Shown: one piece after another, positions 33,598 through 44,945 of the stretch | How positions within the stretch are numbered: the stretch's first letter is position 1 | Layout: the number at the start of each line of letters is the position of its first letter | Source of the DNA: Trichopria drosophilae | Taxonomy: Eukaryota > Arthropoda > Insecta > Hymenoptera > Diapriidae | NCBI GenBank assembly: GCA_030407085.1 | Contig: CM059587.1 | Coordinates: forward strand, 71,289,001-71,353,000 | Length of the DNA: 64,000 nucleotides | Direction of reading: 5' to 3' | Position numbers and translations under genes: made by a program | Notes under the pieces: generated by a model | The model's database searches: none | What the model was told of the DNA's origin: nothing | What the model saw: only the letters and a program-made list of their open reading frames with translations

Positions 33598-35935
33598 TTA
33601 TTTAACAAGATTATGCATTGCCATGCTCTTGCTACCGTAAGTCGTATTCGTTCTAGATATCGGTAATTTATGAGATATGATTTTTGCTCTGAACGAATAG
33701 TACCTTGCTATCAATTTATTTTTCAAATTGTGACACGCAGGTGGAGAGTAATCCAATTCACGGCATTTTTGAAGAAAGTAAGGTTTTAAATTAACGTCAC
33801 ATTTTTCAGAAATTAAATATTTTCTGAATACTCTAAAAATTCTTTCCATTTGTATAAAAAATCGTAATGTTTGGGAGTTTACGAAGAATAATGTATTAGA
33901 TTTCCAACACCTAAGACGAGTAAGCATGCTGTAGAAAGCACTGTTGGCCCATGTTGATCCTGTCGTAGATATGCAGTTTAAACAAACTTTTTCTGAGCAG
34001 TAGATACTCATTATCAAATATCCAGCGACATGATGCAGTTTGTTTAATTCGTTTCGGTCTAGCGTGAGAGTTTGTTTTCCGGGTGTCCATATATCCCTCG
34101 AGATTTCATTAAAAATTGATGAGTATATTTCCCTATGTGTATTTTTGTCCCTCTTTTTCGTTAGAATAGTAAGAAACTCATCAAAAAATGTTCGGTCATC
34201 CTCGTCGTAACTGCTGTTGGAAACGTTTTTCATATACTGCGATACAGTTATAAGTTTCAAGTTATTTTTAAATTGAACGGCATTCGGTATTACGTTTTTT
34301 CTTCTTATACTGGAGAATAAGTTTTCTAAACAATCTTGTGTTAGGCGCCCTTGAAAGAAAAAATCAAAACCTCGATCTCGAAGGAGATATGTTGATAATT
34401 CGATGACAGTAGTAGTCGATAAAATAATCGCGGTTTGTACCGGCTTCCAGTGTCCGTTTTCCCCTATTTTTAAATTTCTTATTATCTCCATAAATTCTGT
34501 CAATAAATCTATTGTCTTTGAGTGGATATCCAGTTGTGAGAAGCTGAGAGCTAAAGACATATTTCTGCATGTCATAATGTCAAACCAGCGTCTTAGACGA
34601 TCGATGAACCATGCCGTTGTCTGGCGAACATCGTTCGGGTTATCCTCAATTAAAAACTTCAAAGAAGAACTGACTTCTCGACTGATAACTCGTGTTGCAA
34701 TAGAAACTTTCATTTTTTGGAAATGATTATTATTTAAATTTTCTTCTTTCAATTTTGGAGCTAATTTTATATCGCATTCTCTGTCGCTTCTATAATATTT
34801 TAAAGATGAGAAGATCTAACTTCAGGGCTTGGCAAATTGTATGCATCCACGAATTCTTGAGATATGATAAATTTGGCATGGGTTAAAAATGCATTATTCA
34901 TATTCTTTAAGGCATGTGGGACATCGGCATAAAAAAAAAGTATTCTATTTTTGTCAACAGGATGTTCACAAAAATAAACGGTAGTAGAGTACCTTGATAC
35001 TCGTATTCCACCAAACTCCTTCCACATGGATTGGTTATTTGGACCCATATCCGACGAAATCCCATGCACAAAGAGTCCTATTCTCTCAACTTTAACAATA
35101 ATTTCTTCACAAATATTTTTTAGGGTTATACCGCGTGTTGAGTTACCCGTAAAATAATATGCTATAGGTTGCTTCCATCTACCAGCTAATCCAGCAAGCA
35201 TAAAAGTCAAGGCATGAGTAGCATCCCCTTCATGATCAGGCAGAGTAATTTTACCAAGAAAAGTACTAGTAGAAGCATCATAAAAATTTCCGGCAGTAAT
35301 ACTCATTTCATCAAGAACGAGGATACAATTTTTATTTCTCTCATTTTGAAAGCTTGAAATTTTTACCGACAAAAACTCTAAAATTTCTTCAGAAATGCCA
35401 CTCTCAAATTTAACATTTTCCAGTTTTTGTGCAAGAGTACGTAAACTGGGCAAAGGGTAATTTTGCATCAAGAGCTCTTTATAGCCAACACTACCGCATG
35501 CAAATTTTAGTTTCATAGCTTTGACTATTGTTTCGCTACTCCAGCAAGGTACTTTTTTGTAACTCTGAATTAATAAAAGTAACTGATCTTCGTTAAAAAG
35601 TTTATATAATTTGCTTGTAAGATTATTAATACGTACTTCTTTATTTAAACGTTTTAGTTTGTATTTCATTTGGATCGGCTTTTTACGCATTATTATTCGT
35701 TGTTTGTCTCGTTTAGAAAAAAATTCCTTCATGTCCGTTACTTGTTCCTCCAATTTACGTGTCCTTTCACAGTAACAATCAGGTACGTCCTTCGTGATAT
35801 TCGCAATACTTTGCTCTTCACAATCCATAAGTATGTCAGATTGTATAAGATTTTCAGCTTCTTGCGCAATGGGTAAAGGCTCTGGCGAAATTCTTGGGAT
35901 TTCTTGAAAATCATTGTTTACGAAATCAGTTTCTT
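33598..35935 (-). CDS. Exon 3: P-type transposase catalytic region (frameshifted)
   Basis: A Glu/Lys-rich helical segment follows the acceptor (MDCEEQ at 35828, RKLEEQVTDMKEFFSKR coiled-coil-like). The RNase H-like core shows the first catalytic Asp in CILVLDEMSI (about residue 173 counted from 35828) and the second in HGISSDMGPNNQSMW (about 260). A frameshift near 34800 moves the frame to the 34752-33598 segment. There APKLKEENLN and QKMKVSIATRVIS continue the protein, and RLTQDCLENLFSSIRRKN supplies the third acidic residue (Glu, about residue 143 of that segment). HHVAGYLIMSIY near the end is also typical of the family. Confidence 0.8.
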
Positions 35936-37217
35936 CTGCAATGAAGTGAATAAGAATAATTAACTTTAAACTAATATATAAGTTTATATATATAAATATA
36001 TAAATATAATATTTTTTGGCGAGTAGATTACTAATCTTAGTAAGAATAACGAATTGGTTTTATCATTTTCATATTGTAAGATTGAGTAATGCTGGATTTA
36101 ACAATTGTACACAGCATATACTCTACGTCATTGTATCTGACTTAACCTAACAGGTTAGAACATAAAATGTGCAGAGTAAACTTAATCAATAATTATGCAT
36201 ATATATTATCAACATATAAGTATGACATACACACAGTAACTAATTTGTAACTACAATTTTGTAGATATTGACCAGCGATGAGACAAAACTGTAGGTCTAA
36301 AGTAATCTATATTTTGTATGCTATCGGTAGTAGATAAAAGTTATCATAAATAAATAATATATGGTTTTACACAAAACTTTATTTGTAAAATACATATAAT
36401 TCATACCATCGATAGCAAAAATAGGCTCTAAATAAAATACATATGCATATTATATGTACATATTGTACCCATCGGTCATGAACTGTAAACAAAAATGTGT
36501 ACATACATTGAGTTCAACGAAGGCCCAAAACTATATACGTTAAATGTACATAATTCATGCCAAAACTGCATATGTTAAATGCATATAGTTCATGTAATGA
36601 ATACCAGATTATATTGAGGTTGACCAACATGTAGGTTAGATTATATCTAGGTTAGACTATATTTACGGTAGATTAAGTTATGTTAGATTAACGTGAATTG
36701 TTTTAGACTATATTTACCCCTTTTAGAGTAAGAACATTACTCTCATTACACAGTAGGGTATTTCATTCTGTCCTAAAAGTGCCCAAGTTCACTCTACAGG
36801 AGTAAATATTGAGACGAACCCAGATTACACCATCTTTCATTCCTATAGAGTGACAATTCACTCGCCCGATTTTATTGTATATTTTTAATTAAAATACGAA
36901 GACATAACTTATGGACCGAAGCCTAAAATGATTGAAAAGTTATCACCGATCAAGAAATTGAGTATTTGAGGGATGAAAATTATTTGACAAGCTGCTTATG
37001 TTTTCATATAAAGATGAATTTTTACTTTATAACATGTATTTAAATAATAATAATAATTTATATAATCAGTAAACAGTTTGTCGAATAATTTGATGAAGCT
37101 AAGTTCTGAATCTGCTATTCGGTATTGTTTTTTAAATCATTTCAAGGTTAGTCCGGTAATCATGTCTTTGAATTTAGATTAAAAGTCAATGAAAATTATC
37201 TTATTAAACATAATCAC

Positions 37218-37347
37218 CAGTCATAGGAATGTCATTGACATGACGTATATCTCCATTAAAATCTTTGAAAATTGTGGGGATAGCTGTGTATTTTAATCTT
37301 TTTTTCCCATTTCTTGTTGATTCCCACATATCGTCAGCAAAATGAAT
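37218..37347 (-). CDS. Exon 2: THAP domain, C-terminal half
   Basis: Begins IHFADDMWESTRNGKKRLKY then TAIPTIFKDFNGDI, and joins exon 1 so that CG-IH forms the CxxH of the C2CH zinc site. AIPTIF corresponds to the conserved AVPTIF of THAP domains. Ends at ATGACTG|GTGATT in phase 1, complementary to the AA start of exon 3 (joined codon GAA). Confidence 0.72.
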
Positions 37348-37456
37348 CTGTAAGAAAGATATTAATTTAATATAGTTTATTATTTTTCTTGTCTTGTTAG
37401 GGTGCGTGGATCATTTAACAGGTCTTACATTTTTGGGCAACATTCAGTTTACTCAC

Positions 37457-37599
37457 CCCACATAGATAGGAATTTGCACCTGGTTCCCAATCACTACGGA
37501 TCACATTTTTTATCCATATTTTCCTTTCGCAGGGAATCGACAAAGTTGGAATCCTTTATTAATTGAATTTGTGCAATAACTTGCAGTATACCCAGGCAT
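37457..37599 (-). CDS. Exon 1: THAP domain, N-terminal half
   Basis: Starts at ATG 37599: MPGYTASYCTNSINKGFQLC then RFP. After a one-base shift it continues as RKIWIKNVIRSDWEPGANSY and LCG, up to the GTGAGT donor. MPG...C.NS...F.L.RFP...W...RDW is the THAP signature. The first zinc-binding Cys of the C2CH set appears to be Thr here (YTASYC), which would weaken zinc binding. The third Cys is in SYLCG at the exon end. Confidence 0.7.
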
Positions 37600-39004
37600 T
37601 TTCTCTTAAATTATGAAAAATTAAAATACATGAAGTTGATACGATAACAAGTTATAAAATTAAAAATTGTACACATTAAATTATATACTATGTGAATATC
37701 AGTGCAAATATTGAATATTTAACCTAACTATGTCAACACAATTTTCGTATACACAGATTATTGAATATGTTTTAAAACACACAAACGTTTTAAACTACAA
37801 TAAGCGTATTTTTAGAACAAAATCTGAAAAAAATATTTGGTGCGAATTGTACAATATTTTAAGCTGTATATGTACTATTTTTATATTTATTTGTTTAGGT
37901 TAGGTTAAACGAACAAGGTACGAACCCGCCTTTTACATGTCCTTGTAATACGTTATAATTAAATAACACAATTGCAGACATTTCAGTTCTTACCTATATT
38001 CAAAATTTAATTCAATAACCTTAAATTCAATATATGTATATATTTTGTATTTTTTTCCATTTCCAATGCACAGATTCGTACTCTCTCTTTCTCTCTCGAA
38101 CTTTGCTTGCTGTCACTCTCACTTCCGTTTTTGGTGCAAAAAATCGATAGCCAATCAGCGATCGTCAGCGACCTGCACATCTCTCCCTATGAGGATCTCT
38201 ATTTACAGCGTGGTTGTGTCGCCACCTAGTCTTTTGGAACGCACACACTATATTCGAAACGTTCCCGTTCCCGTGCAATTCAACACCGCTGCGCAGTACC
38301 TACTTTGCGCGTCTCTAAAATCTTGCGCGAAATTCAAATTACCGTCGCTATATTCATGTCTCGTTACAACATATTTTAACTTCGTCTTTGGTAACTCAAT
38401 GCATGCATTAAAAGGGGATTCTAAACTAAAAAATAATCACGGAATAGAGACACCCATGAAAAATTTCGCCGCGTCACCCTAAAGTATCATTTGGACTTGC
38501 AGACACGATATCTCATTATAAACACACAAAAAAGGAACAATTCATGTTTTATAAATAAGTCCGAAAGATATACTTTTAGAATAAATATATAAATAGTGAT
38601 TATTAAACTGTCAAAATGAAAATATTGACCAATCTGAGAACAAAGTACAGGAAAATGACATTTGTTTAAAAATTACGTTTCTATCTCCCAAACGTAGCTA
38701 AGAGAACAAAAAATGAAATATCATGCCTCAAAATGAGAAAAATGGTGTAAACAAAGAAACCACACATGATATTTTACAATCAGTATGATCATAATGGAAA
38801 TATTTGAGATTCGTCACTTCGCCCCGTTCGCCCCGCCTTCCCCTATATATATAAACTAGTACATTCAGTTGAAAACCGATTTTTAAACCAAAATCGTAAT
38901 TGTTAATAATTTTGACTTTTTTGTATGAAACTTCAAACGGCTATAACTTCACCCGTTCATCGTAAAAACTCCAACCTGTGCTCATTTTACAGAAAATCTC
39001 ATCA
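37600..39004. other. 5' flank of the transposase and unassigned DNA
   Basis: The 145-codon plus-strand frame at 38045-38482 (HRFVLSLSLSNFACCHSHFR...) shows no domain and overlaps a GC-richer stretch (38120-38300) with CCAATCAG at 38150. That stretch could be the upstream region of the minus-strand transposase. This is inference only. The rest is AT-rich and unremarkable. Confidence 0.35.
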
Positions 39005-39286
39005 ATCTCATTCTAAATAATTAAGGATGGATTTAAAAAAATTTTATTTTTTTAGAAAAAAATTGATTTTTTATGGGCCAAAAAATATGTTTACACTTTT
39101 TATTCTAGCACCACAGAATTCTACGTCAAAAATTACTAAAAAAATAATTTTTTCAAATTTTTTGAGATTGTATTTCATAGAGCTGAGTTTTTGGGTGTAC
39201 CCTCCTCTTAATAAAAGTGAAAAATACGGGAGCTCTCTCTTTCTTTTTTCATTCTAAGGCTTCCATGACGAAAACAGTACAAGATA
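39005..39286. repeat. AT-rich repeat related to 44.1-44.6 kb
   Basis: The block AATAATTAAGGATGGATTTA (39018) is the inverse of 44095-44115. The text around 39120-39215 (AATAATTTTTTCAAATTTTT ... CATAGAGCTGAG ... GGTGTACCCTCC) matches in direct orientation 44520-44590. These are copies of one AT-rich repeat family flanking the palindrome on both sides. Confidence 0.55.
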
Positions 39287-41620
39287 CACTGAAATTATTG
39301 TGAATTTTTTCTGTAGAGGTTAAGATTTCCTATAAAAATGTCGGTGTGGTCCCTGGTTTAACGTTAATAGGTTAGCCATGAATGACGCTGTAATTTTGTC
39401 TTGAAGGGCGTCCCAGAGTAGAGGTGACCGTACTTCTACCACTGTTACTCTCAGTATCCCGAGGAGTCGAGCTGTACCAAAAGTTTTTACGACGATTTTC
39501 AAGATCTGAGGCCTCGCCTTCATCGGCCTCGCTACTAGTGGCACCGGATATTCGTATTGGATTCAGCTCGAATCCTCGGAATACCTGCTCCGCAACAAAA
39601 TGCTCGAAGCTTCCTGCATGGATTCTGCGGTAGATTGATCGGGCAACGGGCGTCCAAGCACCTCGACTCCTTGTGCTGCCTCTGCAGTGCCGCTAACAAC
39701 GGTCTCTGTTTCACGTACTTCCGTAAGTAGCATTTTATCTTCTGATGCTCGTGGGGCATCCCTCTCCTCCGGCAAGGATCGCATTTCCAGGGTGCCTCTC
39801 TGCGCGGGCACTCTGCGGCCTTATGGCCCGCTTCGGCGCAGTGCTTACAGGTCTCGCGTTTGGCACGGCAGTACTTGGCTGGGCGGCCGAATCCTCAGCA
39901 CCTGGGGTCCATCACCAAACACTGCGTGACCGAAGCATATTCCCGTACTTTGCAGCAGCTCCACCCGAGGAGATGGTTTCCCGCAGTCTGGGGTCGACTT
40001 CGCTGAGACGGTGGCATTGCGTTCCTTTTTCACGCCGCGCCGGTCCGGTTGTTCCATTGCCGGCCATATTAGATTTGCCATTTTGTAATTTGTAATTGTT
40101 CTATCGATAAATTCCATCGCAAATGCCGAATGGCATTCATGCGTATTTCTATCGAGCAAAAAAATTATGCACCAATATTCTTAATGATATAAAGAAAGTA
40201 CACCTATGTTTAAAAAATTGCTTGTACGATTTTGCGGATCAGGGATATTGCTAAAACGTTGTTTACGACGCTATGCGTGCGTATAACTGCTGAGAGCATG
40301 AATTCTAGTACGCTCACTACCGATATGTGGTGTCTATTTAAGCATTACATATTAATACTCTCACTGCAGATGTGTACCGAAGTTTAGTATAACAGAAGAG
40401 CGATATCCAACGTAGTTGCTTCGAATATGACGTACATTTATGTATATTGATATTCGTTTTCTTTATTAAAAATGGACTCTTTTGAAATACAGCAAAGTGA
40501 GCTATGTTCATGGTTGTGGAATGCGGAGGATGCACGTTTAGATAAGACTGAAATAATCATGGACAAAATTAAAGTGGCAGTATTCAGCCCGCATGCCAGC
40601 CTCTCTATCATGGCCTCCAATCGTCTCAATCGGGCTTCGATAGGGCCCTCGTTGACTGGATGCGTCCTGATGTTGGGACTGATCCTTGGAGGGTCTGAAA
40701 GCTCCAACCTTGGCTACCCCGTCCTCATTCTCATCAGACTAGGATGTGCTCACCCTGCTCAGGGGGTCTTCAGGGACTGAGCTTTCGCTGGAGTTCGACT
40801 AGCTATTAGCATGTGCAGGGGGAGGTTTTGCACCTTCCATCTCGACTCGCAGGTAGAGACTCCTTCGACGGCTATATGCTCCGTCCTCCTCCCTCCCTGC
40901 ACCTTCCGTTCCTTCTCTAACTTCTGCGCATTTTTGTTTTTGTTAGTATTGGATCCCACGAGTATGGTCAGAAAGAAGGTCCAGCTGCACAGAGTCTCCA
41001 TACGCAGCTAAGGGAATTAAAATTAAAGCGTGAGTTGAATTTAGAGATGCGTTGGTAACTGGGAAAATGCCGATCGGTGAATCGGAATAAGAGGTGCGAT
41101 TGCGGAAAGGTTCTCAGATCTTTTGGTCCGAAGATCGAATCCTGGGTAACCGGTAATAAACAGCGATTCGCCATAAAAAGGGCAGGAGCACACGTCCCTG
41201 CGAATGCGATGTACATGTTCGAGTTACTGAAGAACACGTCCGACGTGAGAACTCGGCTATGTCGAACAATCGGAGGTCAATTTTGTGCCGCCTGGTGCAA
41301 TACTAAGAAAGACGATGTGCCGGCTACATGGAACGTCAATTGCAACACACATGCTCTGCGCCATGCAATCCACAGCACGATACCTCAAACCTTACTTTGA
41401 GCGCCATAGGGGTCCCGGAGCTGGCCAGTACCCTAACTGCCTCCCGGCCCCTAGGAGTCTCCACGGATCCCTCACCTCCGGCCAATCCGGCGTAGTAGTA
41501 CCTACCTGCATAGCCCGAGGGTTCCCTGGGATATTGAGAGTCGTGCAACGCTCAGACCGGAGTCTCCTCGACAAGGCGGATGCATATGAGGGGGGGGGAG
41601 GGGGAGATAAAAGGGGGAAA
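39287..41620 (-). repeat. Left arm of the 4.8 kb gag palindrome
   Basis: Nearly identical reverse complement of 41847-44062. For instance, the 107-residue frame at 41077-41400 (+) is reproduced residue for residue at 42390-42067 (-). The arm differs in the middle: 40065-40590 holds unrelated sequence in place of the gag segment at about 42880-43290 of the right arm. This argues against a simple copy artefact. Confidence 0.85.
39540..40999 (-). pseudogene. R1/Jockey-type gag remnant, left copy
   Basis: The minus-strand copy of the gag has its centre replaced. Retained parts are the head-proximal segment around 40999-40590 (with IEARLRRLEAMIERLACG coiled coil) and the C-terminal knuckle region around 40050-39540, in broken frames (CFGHAVFGDG in one frame, and the Cys/His-rich PARYC-type text in another). 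The ~525-bp foreign stretch 40065-40590 breaks it. Not functional. Confidence 0.6.
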
Positions 41621-41846
41621 GGAAATTAAAGAGAAATTAAAAGTACCTACACGTTCGGTAGTGCAGTGAAAAAGGTGAGTGTCACGTAAGCGAATATTCC
41701 AAAAAGTCATCGAAAATGTCAATCGGGAAAGACGCATTTAGATGATCGAGGTAGGAAAAGTGTATTTTATAGTAAACTCCGAGGCGCTTCGCACAAAAAT
41801 AAGCAATTTCCATAGACTTGGACCGGCCGCGTATGACGCAGTTTAT
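41621..41846. other. Unique spacer at the palindrome centre
   Basis: About 225 bp that is not self-complementary, between the two G/C homopolymer-rich arm starts (GGGGGGGGGAGGGGGAGATA at 41591 and a 13-C run at 41865-41877). No gene is seen. It separates two head-to-head retrotransposon 5' ends. Confidence 0.6.
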
Positions 41847-44062
41847 CGCCCTTTTCCCCTTATACCCCCCCCCCCCCTCATGTGCACCCGCCTTGTCGAG
41901 GAGACTCCGGTCTGAGCGTTGCACGACTCCCAATATCCCAGGGAACCCTTGGGCTATGCAGGTAGGTACTACTACGCCGGATTGGCCGGAGGTGAGGGAT
42001 CCGTGGAGACTCCTAGGGGCCGGGAGGCAGTTAGGGGACTGGCCAGCTCCGGGACCCCTATGGCGCTCAAAGTAAGGTTTGAGGTATCGTGCTGTGGATT
42101 GCATGGCGCAGAGCATGTGTGTTGCAATTGACGTTCCATGTAGCCGGCACATCGTCTTTCTTAGTATTGCACCAGGCGGCACAAAATTGACCTCCGATTG
42201 TTCGACATAGCCGAGTTCTCACGTCGGACGTGTTCTTCAGTAACTCGAACATGTACATCGCATTCGCAGGGACGTGTGCTCCTGCCCTTTTTATGGCGAA
42301 TCGCTGTTTATTACCGGTTACCCAGGATTCGATCTTCGGACCAAAAGATCTGAGAACCTTTCCGCAATCGCACCTCTTATTCCGATTCACCGATCGGCAT
42401 TTTCCCAGTTACCAACGCATCTCTAAATTCAACTCACGCTTTAATTTTAATTCCCTTAGCTGCGTATGGAGACTCTGTGCAGCTGGACCTTCTTTCTGAC
42501 CATACTCGTGGGATCCAATACTAACAAAAACAAAAATGCGCAGAAGTTAGAGAAGGAACGGAAGGTGCAGGGAGGGAGGAGGACGGAGCATATAGCCGTC
42601 GAAGGAGTCTCTACCTGCGAGTCGAGATGGAAGGTGCAAAACCTCCCCCTGCACATGCTAATAGCTAGTCGAACTCCAGCGAAAGCTCAGTCCCTGAAGA
42701 CCCCCTGAGCAGGGTGAGCACATCCTAGTCTGATGAGAATGAGGACGGGGTAGCCAAGGTTGGAGCTTTCAGACCCTCCAAGGATCAGTCCCAACATCAG
42801 GACGCATCCAGTCAACGAGGCCCTATCGAAGCCCGATTGAGACGATTGGAGGCCATGATAGAGAGGCTGGCATGCGGGCAACCAATCCAGGTCACATCGG
42901 CGGCAGCAAGATCGGACGGACCGCCAAATCCGAACACTGCGATGCGCACAATGGCGCAGGTTGTAGCCTCGCAGAGACAAGCCCCACCGCCGAGCTTCCC
43001 CCGTGCGCATCCTTCCACCGTCTGCTGCTCCCGCGAGGACAAGGCGGAAAAGACACGCGATCATCATCATCGCACCTGCGACAGCGACACTGGAGGCCAA
43101 CAGCGATGAGACGAGGGCTACGGTAAAGAGGGTCATCAACCCGGAGGCCCTGAAGATAAAAGTCAGGAATGTCGTCCGGATGAGTGGAGCCCTGGTCCGC
43201 ACTGAAACTGACCAGGCTGAGGACGTCAAGAACCTCGTGGATAATGACGCTCTCAGGGAAAATGATGGCCTCCGAAGAGTCCCGGATACTACCAGGGCAA
43301 CGACCGGACCGGCGCGGCGTGAAAAAGGAACGCAATGCCATCGTCTCAGCGAAGTCGACCCCAGACTGCGAGAAGCCATCTCCTCGGGTGGAGCTGCTGC
43401 AAAGTACGGGAATATGCTTCTGTCACGCAGTGTTTCAGGTGCTGGGGATTTGGCCACCCAGCCAGGTACTGCCGTGCCAAACACGAGACCTGTAAGCACG
43501 GCGCCGAAGCGGGCCATAAGGCCGCAGAGTGCCCGCGCAGAGAGGCACCCGGGAAATACGGTCCTTGCCGGAGGAGAAGGATGCCCCACGAGCATCAGAA
43601 GATAAAATGCGACTTACGGAAGTACATGAAACTGAGACCGTTGTTAGCGGCACTGCAGAGGCAGCACAAGGAGTCGAGGAGCCTGGACTCCCGTTGCCCG
43701 ATCAATCTACCGCAGAATCCATGCAGGAAGCTTCCAGCATTTTGTTGCGGAGCAGGTATTCAGAGGATTCGAGCTGAATCCAATACGAATATCCGGTGCC
43801 ACTAGTAGCGAGGCCGATGAAGGCGAGGCCTCAGATATTGAAAATCGTCGTGAAAACTTTTGGTACAGCTCGACTCCTCGGGGTACCGAGAGTAACAGTT
43901 GTAGAAGTACGGTCACCTCTACTCCGGGACGCCCTTCAAGTTAAATGAAGACAAAATTACAGCGTCATTCGTGGTTAACCTATTAACGTTAAACCAGGGA
44001 CCACACCGACATTTTTGTAGGAAATCTTATGCTCTACAGAAAAGATTCATAATAATTTCAGT
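41847..44062 (+). repeat. Right arm of the 4.8 kb gag palindrome
   Basis: Inverted partner of 39287-41620. The outer border is where CAATAATTTCAGT-like text ends (44062 against 39287). Reading outward from the centre: a presumed 5' UTR (41850-42460), gag-like frames (42466-43950), and then an A/T-rich flank. Confidence 0.85.
42466..43950 (+). pseudogene. R1/Jockey-type gag with CCHC knuckles, right copy
   Basis: The frames follow one another with shifts. The first is 42466-42708 (METLCSWTFF..., Lys/Glu-rich). A coiled-coil piece, EARLRRLEAMIERLACG, lies near 42828. Frame 43003-43605 has INPEALKIKVRNVVRMSGAL and VRTETDQAEDVKNLVDN, the hydrophobic region that precedes knuckles in non-LTR gags. 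Frame 43335-43805 contains CFRCWGFGHPARYC and CKHGAEAGHKAAEC, two CCHC zinc knuckles, followed by a basic tail. Gag proteins of this type bind element RNA. Frameshifts near 43330 and upstream make it a pseudogene. No endonuclease or RT follows, so the element is 3' truncated or was cut by the inversion. Confidence 0.72.
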
Positions 44063-44600
44063 TCATTAGTTAATTCTAAAAAATGAAATTTTTTAAAATC
44101 CATCCTTAATTATTTAGAAAATGTATTTTTACGTTCACCATCATTTTTTTTTAATTTGTAAATTAATTTAGAAAAATGTAGAAGCATTTTTTCGAAAAAA
44201 TAAATTTGGAGCTATTTTTAACGTGCAATTTAGTGGTACTGGAATAAACACTGTTTTTGAGCATTAAAAAAATTGTTTTCTTCCGTAACAAAATTATTTT
44301 TTTGACAAAAATAGAATTTCTTAAAATCCATCCGTAATTATTTAGAAAATGTGCTTTTACGTTCACTCCAATTTAAACAAAATTTTAAATTAATTTATAA
44401 AAATGCAGAAGCATTTTTTCAAAAACGCAACTTTTTTTTCACCCTAAAATTTTCGGGACAAGCATAATTTTCCACTATTTATTTTTACACTACTGTATTC
44501 CTTGTCACAAATTACAAAATAAATAATTTTTTCAAATTTTGTAAAGGTGAATTTCGTAGAGCTGATTTGGTGTACCCTTCGCTTAACGTTAACAGATTTA
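44063..44600. repeat. Tandem AT-rich repeat, unit about 227 bp
   Basis: AAAATCCATCCTTAATTATT with the following GTATTTTTACGTTCACC and AGAAGCATTTTTTCGAAAAA (44096-44200) recurs at 44323-44430 with few changes. A further partial copy in inverse orientation lies at 39005-39045. The open frame at 44163-44366 is incidental. Confidence 0.65.
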
Positions 44601-44654
44601 CTAGTTAATCATAATTACACTAGATATGCGTAATTAACTTCTTGACCGCTTGTT

Positions 44655-44945
44655 AATATAATTATAAATGTATAATTATTTCGTGGCTAGTCGGTCTATT
44701 TACATTCAGGGAAAATAAACAAAATTGCAGATGTAAACAACGATGATCGTTAATCTAAAAATGTTCCTTTACTATTGAGAAAGTGAAGTCCGGATGAACG
44801 ACTGAGAAAAAGACGTTAAAAACGGTTTGTTCGCTTGTTTACATCTGCAATTTTGTTATTAATATATATATTAATGTACCTGAAATGTAAATAGACCGTC
44901 CAGCTAAGAAATAATTATAGATTTATAATTATTATAAATGAACAG
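44655..44945. mobile_element. Hairpin element
   Basis: TAATTATTTCGTGGCTAGTC then GGTCTATTTACATTCAGG on the left is mirrored by CCTGAAATGTAAATAGACCG and TAAGAAATAATTA on the right. An inner pair, AAAATTGCAGATGTAAAC, is mirrored by GTTTACATCTGCAATTTT. Around 290 bp, no ORF, MITE-like. Superfamily not determined. Confidence 0.65.

Larger units (their letters stand above)
33598..37599 (-). pseudogene. THAP-domain P-element-type transposase, three exons
   Basis: The exons are 37599-37457, 37347-37218 and 35935-33598, with GTGAGT and GTGATT donors and CAG acceptors. Phases match: 0 at the first junction, 1 at the second. Exons 1-2 carry a THAP DNA-binding domain and exon 3 carries the P-type RNase H-like transposase. 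Members cut and paste DNA and bind the element ends through the THAP finger. Two single-base frameshifts (near 37540 and near 34800) break the frame, but the domain order is complete. It could be a transposon relic or a decaying domesticated copy such as THAP9. Terminal repeats that would decide this were not identified. Confidence 0.8.

Noticed and set aside
38045..38482. 145-codon plus-strand frame as a gene
   Set aside because: No domain, no plausible splice or signal context. It overlaps what may be the upstream region of the minus-strand transposase.
41077..41400. 107-codon frame conserved at 42067-42390 as a gene under selection
   Set aside because: The two copies are identical because the palindrome arms are identical. 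The frame is antisense to the gag and has no recognised domain.
39287..44062. Palindrome as a pure library or assembly artefact
   Set aside because: The arms differ by a large replaced block (40065-40590) and a 225-bp unique centre, which a simple fold-back artefact would not give, though long reads are needed for proof.
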